Assembly: GCA_003665825.1 (NCBI GenBank) | Contig: QPFY01000026.1 | Coordinates: 1-64,000, forward strand | Origin: Microbotryum silenes-acaulis | Lineage: Eukaryota > Basidiomycota > Microbotryomycetes > Microbotryales > Microbotryaceae | Length of the DNA: 64,000 bases | Direction of reading: 5' to 3' | Part shown: piece after piece, positions 1-10,548 of the stretch | Layout of the letters: the number at the start of each line of letters is the position of its first letter | Position numbering within the stretch: the first letter of the stretch is position 1 | Position numbers and translations under genes: made by a program | The notes under the pieces: model-generated | What the model saw: the letters and a program-made list of their open reading frames with translations, nothing else | What the model was told of the DNA's origin: nothing | The model's database searches: none

Positions 1-2558
1 GGCGAGGGGCTGATATCTGTAGAATTAAGTAAGGATCCGCCAGTGTACCCTGGGGCCACGTCAACGGCGCTCATGGCAGAATCATCAAGAGAGGATGAGA
101 CGTCCATGTGCGCCGACCTTACTAGTGGGGTCCTCGTCTTGACGGCGGGGGCGGGCGTGTCGGCGGGAATGACGAACTGGCGTTCGGTGTTGTCCACATC
201 GACGGGCGTGTTGATTGGGAGGCCGGGGAAGTCGTCGTCGAGGAAGGTGGCATTTCGGCCAATCACAACCTTGTTGGTATAATGGTCGAAGAAACGGAAA
301 GCCTTGGAGGCGAGGTCGTAACCGGTGAAGATCACGCGCGCGGCCTTGGGGTCGAGCTTGCTGCGAAGGTCCGGCGCGACCGTGAGCCAGGCCGCGCAGC
401 CGAACGGGTGGAGGGCGGTGGTGGTGGTGCGTCGGCCGTTCCAAACGGATTCTGGAGTCTGTTTGGCCAAAGCTGAGTGTGAGCACCTGTTTTTGCAATA
501 AACGAAGTACGCAGCCGCTTCATCCCAAAAGGTGGCCGGCAGATGGGAGTCAGCAAGGAGGGCGAGGATGCCTCGACAATGGAGAGATTGACACGTTCGG
601 CACGACCGTTTTGCTGAGGTGTGTAGGGGATAGAGTATTGACGACGAATGCCCCTGGACTTGCAGAACTCCGTGAATGCGTTCGATCGGTTACTCCCGCC
701 GTGTCAGTGCGAAGGGTTTTTAAACGCGCGTTCGTCTCTAACTCCACTTCGGCGAGCCAAGTCTGGAAGGTCGGGAAGACGTCGCTTTTGTGATCGATCG
801 CGTATGCCCAGAGTTTGCGAGAGTGGTCGTCAAGAAATGTGACAAGGTAGCGCTTCCCGGTCAAGGACGGAGTGGGGAACGAAAGGACATCGCTGTGCAC
901 GAGGCCGAGTCTCTCGGGGAATGCGACTCAGAGTCGGGAAAAGGAAGACGGTGGCCTTTGGAACCAAGGCAAGCATTGCAAACAAACTCCTCTACGTCTT
1001 TGTCACTGTACCCGGCCCCAAACCCGTCCAGCAAACCTGCGGCGATCATCTTCTGTATAGAGGATGGGGCAAGATGGCCGAGGCAGCGGTGAAGGGTAAG
1101 CAGGGGCACGGTAGACTCAGAACGCGAGAGAAGGGCAAGCTGCTGACACTTGGTGTGATCCGCGTCCAAAAGGTAGAGACCGTCGTTAACCCTGGTACCG
1201 TGAGCAATGGCCTGGCCGTCCTTGGCGATGTCGATGCCGTCGCTGGTGAAGGCGAGTCGAACGCGGTCGGTGTCGCAGAGGCGAGAAACAGAGAGGAGGT
1301 TGACGTGGAGGCCCGGCGTGTGCAGAACGCCACGCAGCGTGATCGGATGTCCGGTCTTGGCAACGAACGCTACGTCCCCCATACCAATGGCCGTGATACC
1401 GCCGGCGATGCCGCCGATCTTGGTGTGCGCCGTCTGGCGATAAGCCGTGAATAGAGAGCGATCGGCGACCATGTGTGCCGTGGCGCCCGAGTCGACTACA
1501 AAGGCGTCAGTCGGGAGTTGCCGGCGAGCGAACAGGCAGGAGGCGAAATAGCCGATGTTAGGCTGTTGAGCGGCGGGGAGAGACGTGTCGTCCTGGTTGT
1601 CGTCGCCGGTGTGTTTCTGTTCGCCCCGGTGCTTGCAGTCGAGGGCCCAGTGACCTTTCTTGTGGCAGCGGCGGCAGGGGCCGGCGGGCGGGTGTGTCGC
1701 CCGTGAGGTGCAGTCGCGCAGACGGTGGCCGGGGGCGCGGCAGGCGGGACAAGGGGAGGCGGTGGCGAGCATGGCCGAGTGCGATGACGAGAGTCCCGCC
1801 GAGCGAAGCTGGATGCGAATGCGATCCGTCAGCGTCGTGAGTTCCGGGAGGTCGCGTTGGTTGCGCTGCTCGTCCGTGAACGTGAGTCGGAAGCTGTCGA
1901 GGCAGGGTGGGACCATGGCGAGCACGTGAGTGGCGAGCACGTCGTTGAGCGAGGTTTTGGCGTCGCGGATTTCCTGCGCGATCGACATGTATTCACGGAG
2001 CCACGTGTCGTACGCCTCGACGGAGGCAGGCATCTTCCTGAAGTCCCAAAGGCGGGCGAACAACTCGAGGGTACGAGTGGCGTCGTCCGGTGCGAAACGA
2101 GCCTTGAGTGCGGCGAAGATGCGTGGTGCCGACAGGTCGTCGCTGGGGATGGTGTCGAGGGTGGCTGAGACGTCGGCTGAGTCGATCGAGCCAACGATGA
2201 TTTCACGCGCGGCGTCGTCACGGGCGGCAAGCTGGTCGGCCGTCCACGTCGGGGGAATGACACCGTCAAGAACGTAACCACGGGCTTGATTTGGAAGCGC
2301 GAGACGGAGTTGACGTAACCAGTTTGTAAACGACTTAGGGCCGTCAAGGCGAGCGTGCTTGGGGAACACGACTTTTGATGCGGTGGCGGTGTTTGCCTGC
2401 GTGGCAGTGACGGGCGGGGAGGCGGCGGCGGCGGCAGGGGGCTGTGAGGCCTGTAGAGCGGCAAGCTGTGCCTGTAGCGTGGCGATTTGCACGCTGATCG
2501 AAGGGTCAGGGGAGCTGATGTCCCTGGGGGGCGAAGGCGGGGCGGGGGAGCTGTCCAT
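1..2558 (-). pseudogene. Copia-1 copy A: Gag-Pol 5' part, frameshifted, runs off the window
   Basis: This is the minus-strand start of a Ty1/copia Gag-Pol. It begins with [11 protein letters not shown], then has two CCHC zinc knuckles, an aspartic protease with the [10 protein letters not shown] motif, and the HHCC and catalytic part of integrase. It is truncated by the left edge of the window. Compared with the intact copy B (2945-7456), it differs by five single-base indels between about 570 and 920, which break the integrase frame; I saw no substitutions in the stretches I compared. The indels sit in short runs such as CCC and GGGGG, so they may be sequencing errors rather than decay. It is tandem with copy B and shares the LTR at 2723-2981. 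Confidence 0.9.
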
Positions 2559-2652
2559 GCTGCGATGGTGCGATGGGCTGGGGCGGCTCGAGTGGCTGGG
2601 CTCGAGGGAAAAATTTCAAGCGGCGGGGCTGGTAGCTCGTGGGCTTATAACC

Positions 2653-2722
2653 TATTCGATCAACTCTACTACGTCAGCGATGTAGTTATAGCCAAGAGTG
2701 ATGAATCTCATTTCAACATACC
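2653..2722 (-). repeat. Duplicated Copia-1 LTR tail between copy A leader and the LTR
   Basis: Read on the minus strand, a 70-bp unit starts with GTATGTTGAAATGAG and then repeats the last ~55 bp of the Copia-1 LTR up to GAATAG, just before the primer binding site of copy A. It follows directly on a complete LTR that also ends in GAATAG. The unit therefore starts like a fungal 5' splice site, contains CTGAC and ends in AG. See the finding on LTR-tail duplications. Confidence 0.8.
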
Positions 2723-2981
2723 TATTCGATCAACTCTACTACGTCAGCGATGTAGTTATAGCCAAGAGTGATGAATAGGAATCTAACAGTAAGGGAGCCG
2801 CGCGCCCCAAGTCCTCAGCCAGCGAGCCTCGGGGCTGAGCCAATGTGCCAGGCTCGCTGCGCGCGCCTAAGTCCTGGGCCGATGCGCCCGGCTCGCTCCG
2901 CGCGCCTAAGTCCTGGGCCGATGCGCCCGGCTCGCTCCGCGCGCCTAAGTCCTGACCCGAGCGGAGAGTGGATTCCTCACA
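2723..2981 (-). repeat. Copia-1 LTR, 259 bp (3' LTR of copy B, shared with copy A)
   Basis: On the minus strand it runs from TGTGAGGAATCC to TTGATCGAATA. It is identical over 259 bp to the 5' LTR of copy B at 7551-7809. It carries GC-rich 39-bp repeats (GGACTTAGGCGCGCGGAGCG core). The polypurine tract, a C-run on the plus strand, lies at 2982 onward. Confidence 0.93.
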
Positions 2982-5900
2982 CCCCCCCCACGCGAACGCG
3001 AGGTAGACTTGAGCCGTGGGTGCCGCGTCCGGAGGCCTAGAGCATAGCAATGTATACCAAAAATCTTGGGACCCAGCGCTTTGGTGAATAGGTCCGCAAC
3101 CATGTCCGCTGTGCCAACGTGTGAGAGGGAGATATCGCCTCGGTTGACCATGTCGCGGACAAAATGCTCGCGGAGGCGTATGTGTCGAGTGCCGGAGGTG
3201 CGAACGGGGTCGTGAGCGACGGCGGCCGCGGCCTCGTTGTCGGTGAAGATGTGAGCTGCATCGATCGGGCGAACGTGGAGCTCGGAGAGGAGTTGCGTAA
3301 GGTAAATCGCTTCCTTACCAGCGTGCGACAAGGCGAGGTATTCGGCATCAGTGGTGGAATCCGCCACCCGAGTCTGACGCTTCGATGACCAAGAGACGGC
3401 GGAGCCGGCCAAGTAAAAGACGAAGCCCATTGTGGAGATGGACGTGTCGACGCAGGCACCCCAGTTCGCATCGGAATACCCAACCACACCCGTAACTTTG
3501 GCTGGACCGCGGGCGTAGAGTAGCTCATCGCGGTACGTGGCGCGAAGGTAGCGAAGGACGTGTTTGACGGCAATCCAATGACGGCGGCCAGGGTTGTTGG
3601 CGAACCGGGACAAGTACGAGACGGCGAAGGCAATGTCGGGTCGAGTGCCAAGGGAAATGTACAGGAGGGAGCCAATGGCTTGTAGGTACCACGATCGAAT
3701 GCGCTCCGTTCCTTGACCCGGAACTGCCGTGAGCGAGAGGCCGGGCGTCATTGGCACCGTAGCGCCGCGTGTCGTGGTGTCGAAGTGAAACCGGGCGAGC
3801 ACGTCCATGATGTAGCGTTCCTGGGATAGGGCAATGGAGCCGTCGTCCAGGCGGCGGATTTGGATGCCGAGGATGTATTCCGCGGGGCCGAGTCGTTTGA
3901 CGCCGTATCGTTGTTCGAGGCCGGAGATGACGCGTTCGATCTCGTCGAGGGCGGGGCTGACAATGAGGAGATCGTCGACATACAAGGCGATATAATGGGG
4001 CCGTTGCTGATCATCAATGTGAGAGTAAATGCAGTGATCAGTGCCCGTTGCCTTGTACCCGAGACTCCTGAGTGATGTGTCAATGTGGCGATTCCAGATG
4101 CGACCGGCCTGCTTGAGACCGTAGATTGAGCGCCGCAGGCGGAGAATCTTATCACTTGGGAAGTCGAAACCTCGTGGCGTCGTCATCCAGATATCGTGAT
4201 CGAGCTCGCCGTGGAGGTAAGCCTTGTCGATGTCGGCCTGATGAACGTGGTAACCATTGGCAGCGGCGAGGGCAAGGAGGCAGCGAATGGAGGAGAACCG
4301 GGCGACGGGTGCGAAAGTCTCCGAGAAGTCGATGCCGTCGCGTTGTCGGTTACCTTGCGCTACGAGACGTGCCTTGTGCCCCGTGACTTCGCCGCGTGCG
4401 TCGCGTTTGGTCTTCCAGACGAACTTGGAGGTGACGATAGTGGCGCCCGGTGGTACGGAGGATCGAGGCTCGATGGTGAACACCTTGAAGTCGTCGCGCA
4501 TGGCGGTGAACTCGGCGGCGGCAGCCTGAGCCCAGATGTCGTGCTCGTCGCTGGACATTGCTTCGCGCCAGGTCTGAGGATCGCTAGTAATCGACTTGAC
4601 GGGCTCGATGGCGTCGAGGGTGGGGTCGTCGTCGTCTGTGGCGATGAAGGCGCGGTGGTGGCGAGAGAGGAAATCGATCTCATCAGGGGAGTCGTCATCG
4701 GAGGGCTGTTCAGCGGGGGCAATGGCGGGTGCGGGCGTCACCAGGGTGTCGTCGTCGGATCGATGTACGTCCATCAGGTTGAGGCGAACCGCGGTGTTGG
4801 AGTTGAGGAGGTCAAGCGGGTCGTCCGAGTCATCGAGGGACGGTCCTCCGGCCGAGGACGTGGCGGGCGACGAAAGCGGGACAAGCGACGGGGACGGCGA
4901 GGGGCTGATATCTGTAGAATTAAGTAAGGATCCGCCAGTGTACCCTGGGGCCACGTCAACGGCGCTCATGGCAGAATCATCAAGAGAGGATGAGACGTCC
5001 ATGTGCGCCGACCTTACTAGTGGGGTCCTCGTCTTGACGGCGGGGGCGGGCGTGTCGGCGGGAATGACGAACTGGCGTTCGGTGTTGTCCACATCGACGG
5101 GCGTGTTGATTGGGAGGCCGGGGAAGTCGTCGTCGAGGAAGGTGGCATTTCGGCCAATCACAACCTTGTTGGTATAATGGTCGAAGAAACGGAAAGCCTT
5201 GGAGGCGAGGTCGTAACCGGTGAAGATCACGCGCGCGGCCTTGGGGTCGAGCTTGCTGCGAAGGTCCGGCGCGACCGTGAGCCAGGCCGCGCAGCCGAAC
5301 GGGTGGAGGGCGGTGGTGGTGGTGCGTCGGCCGTTCCAAACGGATTCTGGAGTCTGTTTGGCCAAAGCTGAGTGTGAGCACCTGTTTTTGCAATAAACGA
5401 AGTACGCAGCCGCTTCATCCCAAAAGGTGGCCGGCAGATGGGAGTCAGCAAGGAGGGCGAGGATGCCCTCGACAATGGAGAGATTGACACGTTCGGCACG
5501 ACCGTTTTGCTGAGGTGTGTAGGGGATAGAGTATTGACGACGAATGCCCCTGGACTTGCAGAACTCCGTGAATGCGTTCGATCGGTACTCCCCGCCGTTG
5601 TCAGTGCGAAGGGTTTTTAAACGCGCGTTCGTCTCTAACTCCACTTCGGCGAGCCAAGTCTGGAAGGTCGGGAAGACGTCGCTTTTGTGATCGATCGCGT
5701 ATGCCCAGAGTTTGCGAGAGTGGTCGTCAAGAAATGTGACAAGGTAGCGCTTCCCGGTCAAGGACGGAGTGGGGAACGAAAGGACATCGCTGTGCACGAG
5801 GCCGAGTCTCTCGGGGGAATGCGACTCAGAGTCGGGAAAAGGAAGACGGTGGCCTTTGGAACCAAGGCAAGCATTGCAAACAAACTCCTCTACGTCTTTG

Positions 5901-7456
5901 TCACTGTACCCGGCCCCAAACCCGTCCAGCAAACCTGCGGCGATCATCTTCTGTATAGAGGATGGGGCAAGATGGCCGAGGCAGCGGTGAAGGGTAAGCA
6001 GGGGCACGGTAGACTCAGAACGCGAGAGAAGGGCAAGCTGCTGACACTTGGTGTGATCCGCGTCCAAAAGGTAGAGACCGTCGTTAACCCTGGTACCGTG
6101 AGCAATGGCCTGGCCGTCCTTGGCGATGTCGATGCCGTCGCTGGTGAAGGCGAGTCGAACGCGGTCGGTGTCGCAGAGGCGAGAAACAGAGAGGAGGTTG
6201 ACGTGGAGGCCCGGCGTGTGCAGAACGCCACGCAGCGTGATCGGATGTCCGGTCTTGGCAACGAACGCTACGTCCCCCATACCAATGGCCGTGATACCGC
6301 CGGCGATGCCGCCGATCTTGGTGTGCGCCGTCTGGCGATAAGCCGTGAATAGAGAGCGATCGGCGACCATGTGTGCCGTGGCGCCCGAGTCGACTACAAA
6401 GGCGTCAGTCGGGAGTTGCCGGCGAGCGAACAGGCAGGAGGCGAAATAGCCGATGTTAGGCTGTTGAGCGGCGGGGAGAGACGTGTCGTCCTGGTTGTCG
6501 TCGCCGGTGTGTTTCTGTTCGCCCCGGTGCTTGCAGTCGAGGGCCCAGTGACCTTTCTTGTGGCAGCGGCGGCAGGGGCCGGCGGGCGGGTGTGTCGCCC
6601 GTGAGGTGCAGTCGCGCAGACGGTGGCCGGGGGCGCGGCAGGCGGGACAAGGGGAGGCGGTGGCGAGCATGGCCGAGTGCGATGACGAGAGTCCCGCCGA
6701 GCGAAGCTGGATGCGAATGCGATCCGTCAGCGTCGTGAGTTCCGGGAGGTCGCGTTGGTTGCGCTGCTCGTCCGTGAACGTGAGTCGGAAGCTGTCGAGG
6801 CAGGGTGGGACCATGGCGAGCACGTGAGTGGCGAGCACGTCGTTGAGCGAGGTTTTGGCGTCGCGGATTTCCTGCGCGATCGACATGTATTCACGGAGCC
6901 ACGTGTCGTACGCCTCGACGGAGGCAGGCATCTTCCTGAAGTCCCAAAGGCGGGCGAACAACTCGAGGGTACGAGTGGCGTCGTCCGGTGCGAAACGAGC
7001 CTTGAGTGCGGCGAAGATGCGTGGTGCCGACAGGTCGTCGCTGGGGATGGTGTCGAGGGTGGCTGAGACGTCGGCTGAGTCGATCGAGCCAACGATGATT
7101 TCACGCGCGGCGTCGTCACGGGCGGCAAGCTGGTCGGCCGTCCACGTCGGGGGAATGACACCGTCAAGAACGTAACCACGGGCTTGATTTGGAAGCGCGA
7201 GACGGAGTTGACGTAACCAGTTTGTAAACGACTTAGGGCCGTCAAGGCGAGCGTGCTTGGGGAACACGACTTTTGATGCGGTGGCGGTGTTTGCCTGCGT
7301 GGCAGTGACGGGCGGGGAGGCGGCGGCGGCGGCAGGGGGCTGTGAGGCCTGTAGAGCGGCAAGCTGTGCCTGTAGCGTGGCGATTTGCACGCTGATCGAA
7401 GGGTCAGGGGAGCTGATGTCCCTGGGGGGCGAAGGCGGGGCGGGGGAGCTGTCCAT
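2945..7456 (-). CDS. Copia-1 copy B Gag-Pol polyprotein, intact
   Basis: A single open frame of 1503 codons encodes a complete Ty1/copia Gag-Pol. In order it has a Gag region, two CCHC knuckles ([14 protein letters not shown] and [14 protein letters not shown]), protease DSGA, an integrase zinc finger (LHRCLGH...CNAC), an integrase DDE core ([20 protein letters not shown]), reverse transcriptase with YVDD, and RNase H ([10 protein letters not shown]). The protein makes the particle, matures it, copies the RNA and integrates the cDNA. No stop follows RNase H; the frame runs through the polypurine G-run and ends inside the LTR ([11 protein letters not shown]). The start at MDSSPAPP is shared with the other copies. 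The intact frame and identical LTRs suggest a young insertion. Confidence 0.95.
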   Translation of the reverse strand: MDSSPAPPSPPRDISSPDPSISVQIATLQAQLAALQASQPPAAAAASPPVTATQANTATASKVVFPKHARLDGPKSFTNWLRQLRLALPNQARGYVLDGVIPPTWTADQLAARDDAAREIIVGSIDSADVSATLDTIPSDDLSAPRIFAALKARFAPDDATRTLELFARLWDFRKMPASVEAYDTWLREYMSIAQEIRDAKTSLNDVLATHVLAMVPPCLDSFRLTFTDEQRNQRDLPELTTLTDRIRIQLRSAGLSSSHSAMLATASPCPACRAPGHRLRDCTSRATHPPAGPCRRCHKKGHWALDCKHRGEQKHTGDDNQDDTSLPAAQQPNIGYFASCLFARRQLPTDAFVVDSGATAHMVADRSLFTAYRQTAHTKIGGIAGGITAIGMGDVAFVAKTGHPITLRGVLHTPGLHVNLLSVSRLCDTDRVRLAFTSDGIDIAKDGQAIAHGTRVNDGLYLLDADHTKCQQLALLSRSESTVPLLTLHRCLGHLAPSSIQKMIAAGLLDGFGAGYSDKDVEEFVCNACLGSKGHRLPFPDSESHSPERLGLVHSDVLSFPTPSLTGKRYLVTFLDDHSRKLWAYAIDHKSDVFPTFQTWLAEVELETNARLKTLRTDNGGEYRSNAFTEFCKSRGIRRQYSIPYTPQQNGRAERVNLSIVEGILALLADSHLPATFWDEAAAYFVYCKNRCSHSALAKQTPESVWNGRRTTTTALHPFGCAAWLTVAPDLRSKLDPKAARVIFTGYDLASKAFRFFDHYTNKVVIGRNATFLDDDFPGLPINTPVDVDNTERQFVIPADTPAPAVKTRTPLVRSAHMDVSSSLDDSAMSAVDVAPGYTGGSLLNSTDISPSPSPSLVPLSSPATSSAGGPSLDDSDDPLDLLNSNTAVRLNLMDVHRSDDDTLVTPAPAIAPAEQPSDDDSPDEIDFLSRHHRAFIATDDDDPTLDAIEPVKSITSDPQTWREAMSSDEHDIWAQAAAAEFTAMRDDFKVFTIEPRSSVPPGATIVTSKFVWKTKRDARGEVTGHKARLVAQGNRQRDGIDFSETFAPVARFSSIRCLLALAAANGYHVHQADIDKAYLHGELDHDIWMTTPRGFDFPSDKILRLRRSIYGLKQAGRIWNRHIDTSLRSLGYKATGTDHCIYSHIDDQQRPHYIALYVDDLLIVSPALDEIERVISGLEQRYGVKRLGPAEYILGIQIRRLDDGSIALSQERYIMDVLARFHFDTTTRGATVPMTPGLSLTAVPGQGTERIRSWYLQAIGSLLYISLGTRPDIAFAVSYLSRFANNPGRRHWIAVKHVLRYLRATYRDELLYARGPAKVTGVVGYSDANWGACVDTSISTMGFVFYLAGSAVSWSSKRQTRVADSTTDAEYLALSHAGKEAIYLTQLLSELHVRPIDAAHIFTDNEAAAAVAHDPVRTSGTRHIRLREHFVRDMVNRGDISLSHVGTADMVADLFTKALGPKIFGIHCYALGLRTRHPRLKSTSRSRGGGVRNPLSARVRT

Positions 7457-7550
7457 GCTGCGATGGTGCGATGGGCTGGGGCGGCTCGAGTGGCTGGGCT
7501 CGAGGGAAAAATTTCAAGCGGCGGGGCTGGTAGCTCGTGGGCTTATAACC

Positions 7551-7809
7551 TATTCGATCAACTCTACTACGTCAGCGATGTAGTTATAGCCAAGAGTGAT
7601 GAATAGGAATCTAACAGTAAGGGAGCCGCGCGCCCCAAGTCCTCAGCCAGCGAGCCTCGGGGCTGAGCCAATGTGCCAGGCTCGCTGCGCGCGCCTAAGT
7701 CCTGGGCCGATGCGCCCGGCTCGCTCCGCGCGCCTAAGTCCTGGGCCGATGCGCCCGGCTCGCTCCGCGCGCCTAAGTCCTGACCCGAGCGGAGAGTGGA
7801 TTCCTCACA
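7551..7809 (-). repeat. Copia-1 copy B 5' LTR
   Basis: It is 259 bp, minus strand, and identical to the LTR at 2723-2981. Its TGTG end directly abuts an oppositely oriented 37-bp LTR tail at 7810. Confidence 0.93.
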
Positions 7810-7846
7810 ATAACTACATTGCTGACGTAGTAGAGTTGATCGAATA
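7810..7846 (+). repeat. Truncated Copia-1 LTR tail (37 bp) of copy D
   Basis: It starts at ATAACTACATTGCTG and ends at GAATA, followed by the primer site GGTTATAAGCCC at 7847. Only the last 37 bp of the LTR remain. It stands head-to-head with the LTR of copy B, which makes an inverted junction. Confidence 0.85.
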
Positions 7847-7939
7847 GGTTATAAGCCCACGAGCCACCAGCCCCGCCGCTTGCAATTTTTCCCTCGAGCC
7901 CAGCCACTCGAGCCGCCCAGCCCATCGCACCATCGCAGC

Positions 7940-10298
7940 ATGGACAGCTCCCCCGCCCCGCCTTCGCCCCCCAGGGACATCAGCTCCCCTGACCCTTCGA
8001 TCAGCGTGCAAATCGCCACGCTACAGGCACAGCTTGCCGCTCTACAGGCCTCACAGCCCCCTGCCGCCGCCGCCGCCGCCGCCACCCCGCCCGTCACTGC
8101 CACGCAGGCAAACACCGCCACCGCATCAAAAGTCGTGTTCCCCAAGCACGCTCGCCTTGACGGCCCTAAGTCGTTTACAAACTGGTTACGTCAACTCCGT
8201 CTCGCGCTTCCAAATCAAGCCCGTGGTTACGTTCTTGACGGTGTCATTCCCCCAACGTGGACGGCCGACCAGCTTGCCGCTCGTGACGACGCCGCGCGGG
8301 AAATCATCGTTGGCTCGATCGACTCAGCCGATGTCTCAGCCACCCTCGACACCATCCCCAGCGACGACCTGTCGGCACCACGCATCTTCGCCGCACTCAA
8401 GGCTCGTTTCGCACCGGACGACGCCACTCGCACCCTCGAGTTGTTCGCCCGCCTTTGGGATTTCAGGAAGATGCCTGCCTCCGTCGAGGCGTACGACACC
8501 TGGCTCCGTGAATACATGTCGATCGCGCAGGAAATCCGCGACGCCAAAACCTCGCTCAACGACGTGCTCGCCACTCACGTGCTCGCCATGGTCCCACCTT
8601 GCCTCGACAGCTTCCGCCTCACATTCACGGACGAGCAGCGCAACCAACGCGACCTCCCGGAACTCACGACGCTGACGGACCGCATTCGCATCCAGCTTCG
8701 CTCGGCGGGACTCTCGTCATCGCACTCGGCCATGCTCGCCACCGCCTCCCCTTGTCCCGCCTGCCGCGCCCCCGGCCACCGTCTGCGCGACTGCACCTCA
8801 CGGGCGACACACCCGCCCGCCGGCCCCTGCCGCCGCTGCCACAAGAAAGGTCACTGGGCCCTCGACTGCAAGCACCGGGGCGAACAGAAACACACCGGCG
8901 ACGACAACCAGGACGACATGTCTCTCCCCGCCGCTCAACAGCCTAACGTCGGCTATTTCGCCTCCTGCCTGTTCGCTCGCCGGCAACTCCCGACTGACAC
9001 CTTTGTAGTCGACTCGGGCGCCACGGCACACATGGTCGCCGATCGCTCTCTATTCACGGCTTATCGCCAGACGGCGCACACCAAGATCGGCGGCATCGCC
9101 GGCGGTATCACGGCCATTGGTATGGGGGACGTCGCGTTCGTTGCCAAGACCGGACATCCGATCACGCTGCGTGGCGTTCTGCACACGCCGGGCCTCCACG
9201 TCAACCTCCTCTCCGTCTCTCGCCTCTGCGACACCGACCGCGTTCGACTCGCCTTCACCAGCGACGGCATTGACATCGCCAAGGACGGCCAGGCCATTGC
9301 TCACGGTACCAGAGTTAACGACGGTCTCTACCTTTTGGACGCGGATCACACCAAGTGTCAGCAGCTTGCCTTTCTCTCGCGTTCTGAGTCGACCGTGCCC
9401 CTGCTTACCCTTCACCGCTGCCTCGGCCATCTTGCCCCATCCTCTATACAGAAGATGATCGCCGCAGGTTTGCTGGACGGGTTTGGGGCCGGGTACAGTG
9501 ACAAAGACGTAGAGGAGTTTGTTTGCAATGCTTGCCTTGGTTCCAAAGGCCACCGTCTTCCTTTTCCCGACTCTGAGTCGCATTCCCCCGAGAGACTTGG
9601 CCTCGTGCACAGCGATGTCCTTTCGTTCCCCACTCCGTCCTTGACCGGGAAGCGCTACCTTGTCACATTTCTTGACGACCACTCTCGCAAACTCTGGGCA
9701 TACGCGATCGATCACAAAAGCGACGTCTTCCCGACCTTCCAGACTTGGCTCGCCGAAGTGGAGTTAGAAACGAACGCGCGTTTAAGGATTCTTCGCACCG
9801 ACAACGGCGGGGAGTACCGATCGAACGCATTCACGGATTTCTGCAAGTCCAGGGGCATTCGTCGTCAATACTCTATCCCCTACACACCTCAGCAAAACGG
9901 TTGTGCCGAACGTGTCAATCTCTCCATTGTCGAGGGCGTCCTCGCCCTCCTTGCTGACTCCCATCTGCCGGCCACCTTTTGGGATGAAGCGGCTGCGTAC
10001 TTCGTTTATTGCAAAAACAGGTGCTCACACTCAGCTTTGGCCAAACAGACTCCAGAATCCGTTTGGAACGGCCAACGCACCACCGCCACCGCCCTCCACC
10101 CGTTCGGCTGCGCGGCCTGGCTCACGGTCGCGCCGGACCTTCGCAGCAAGCTCGACCCCAAGGCCGCGCGCGTGATCTTCACCGGTTACGACCTCGCCTC
10201 CAAGGCTTTCCGTTTCTTCGACCATTCCACCAACAAGGTTGTGATTGGCCGAAATGCCACCTTCCTCGACGACGACTTTCCCGGCCTACCGATCAACA
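7940..10298 (+). pseudogene. Copia-1 copy D: Gag-protease-integrase half
   Basis: This is the forward-strand first half of Copia-1 Gag-Pol, from MDSSPAPP to the end of integrase (FPGLPIN). It is then cut by a reverse-oriented LTR at 10299. The integrase core has NGCAER where the other copies have NGRAER, a change two residues before the catalytic Glu. The last five bases before the cut are CAACA, which also begin the missing second half (copy C, inverted at 10549-12676). An in-frame ATG at 7880 also exists; I chose 7940 because intact copies start there. Confidence 0.92.
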
Positions 10299-10548
10299 TA
10301 TTCGATCAACTCTACTACGTCAGCGATGTAGTTATAGCCAAGAGTGATGAATATCATTTCAACATACAGTAAGGGAGCCGCGCGCCCCAAGTCCTCAGCC
10401 AGGGAGCCTCGGGGCTGAGCCAATGTGCCAGGCTCGCTGCGCGCGCCTAAGTCCCAGGCTCGCTCCGCGCGCCCAAGTCCTGGGCCGATGTGCCCGGCTC
10501 GCTCCGCGCGCCTAAGTCCTGACCCGAGCGGAGAGTGGATTCCTCACA
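10299..10548 (-). repeat. Copia-1 LTR, 250 bp, reverse orientation, between the two split halves
   Basis: The tail end (GAATA side) joins copy D at CAACA. The TGTGAGG side joins the polypurine run of copy C. It is the variant LTR with TATGTTGAAATGATATTC in place of the usual TTAGATTCC block. Confidence 0.9.

Larger units (their letters stand above)
2723..7809 (-). mobile_element. Copia-1 copy B, full-length LTR retrotransposon
   Basis: Two identical 259-bp LTRs (2723-2981 and 7551-7809) flank a leader, one Gag-Pol frame and a G-rich polypurine tract. The sequence after the 5' LTR is GGTTATAAGCCCACGAGC, a half-tRNA-type primer site. The flanks ATACC (2718-2722) and ATAAC (7810-7814) do not form a perfect target duplication, so this copy probably reached its neighbours by recombination. 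Confidence 0.93.

Noticed and set aside
4196..4927. Plus-strand 243-codon frame over the Copia-1 linker and RT (also at 11764, and on the minus strand at 15590)
   Set aside because: It is antisense to the intact Pol frame, repeats in every copy, and shows only codon-shadow composition.
2718..7814. ATACC and ATAAC as a target duplication of Copia-1 copy B
   Set aside because: They differ at one base, and the left flank belongs to a duplicated LTR tail, so a true duplication is not supported.
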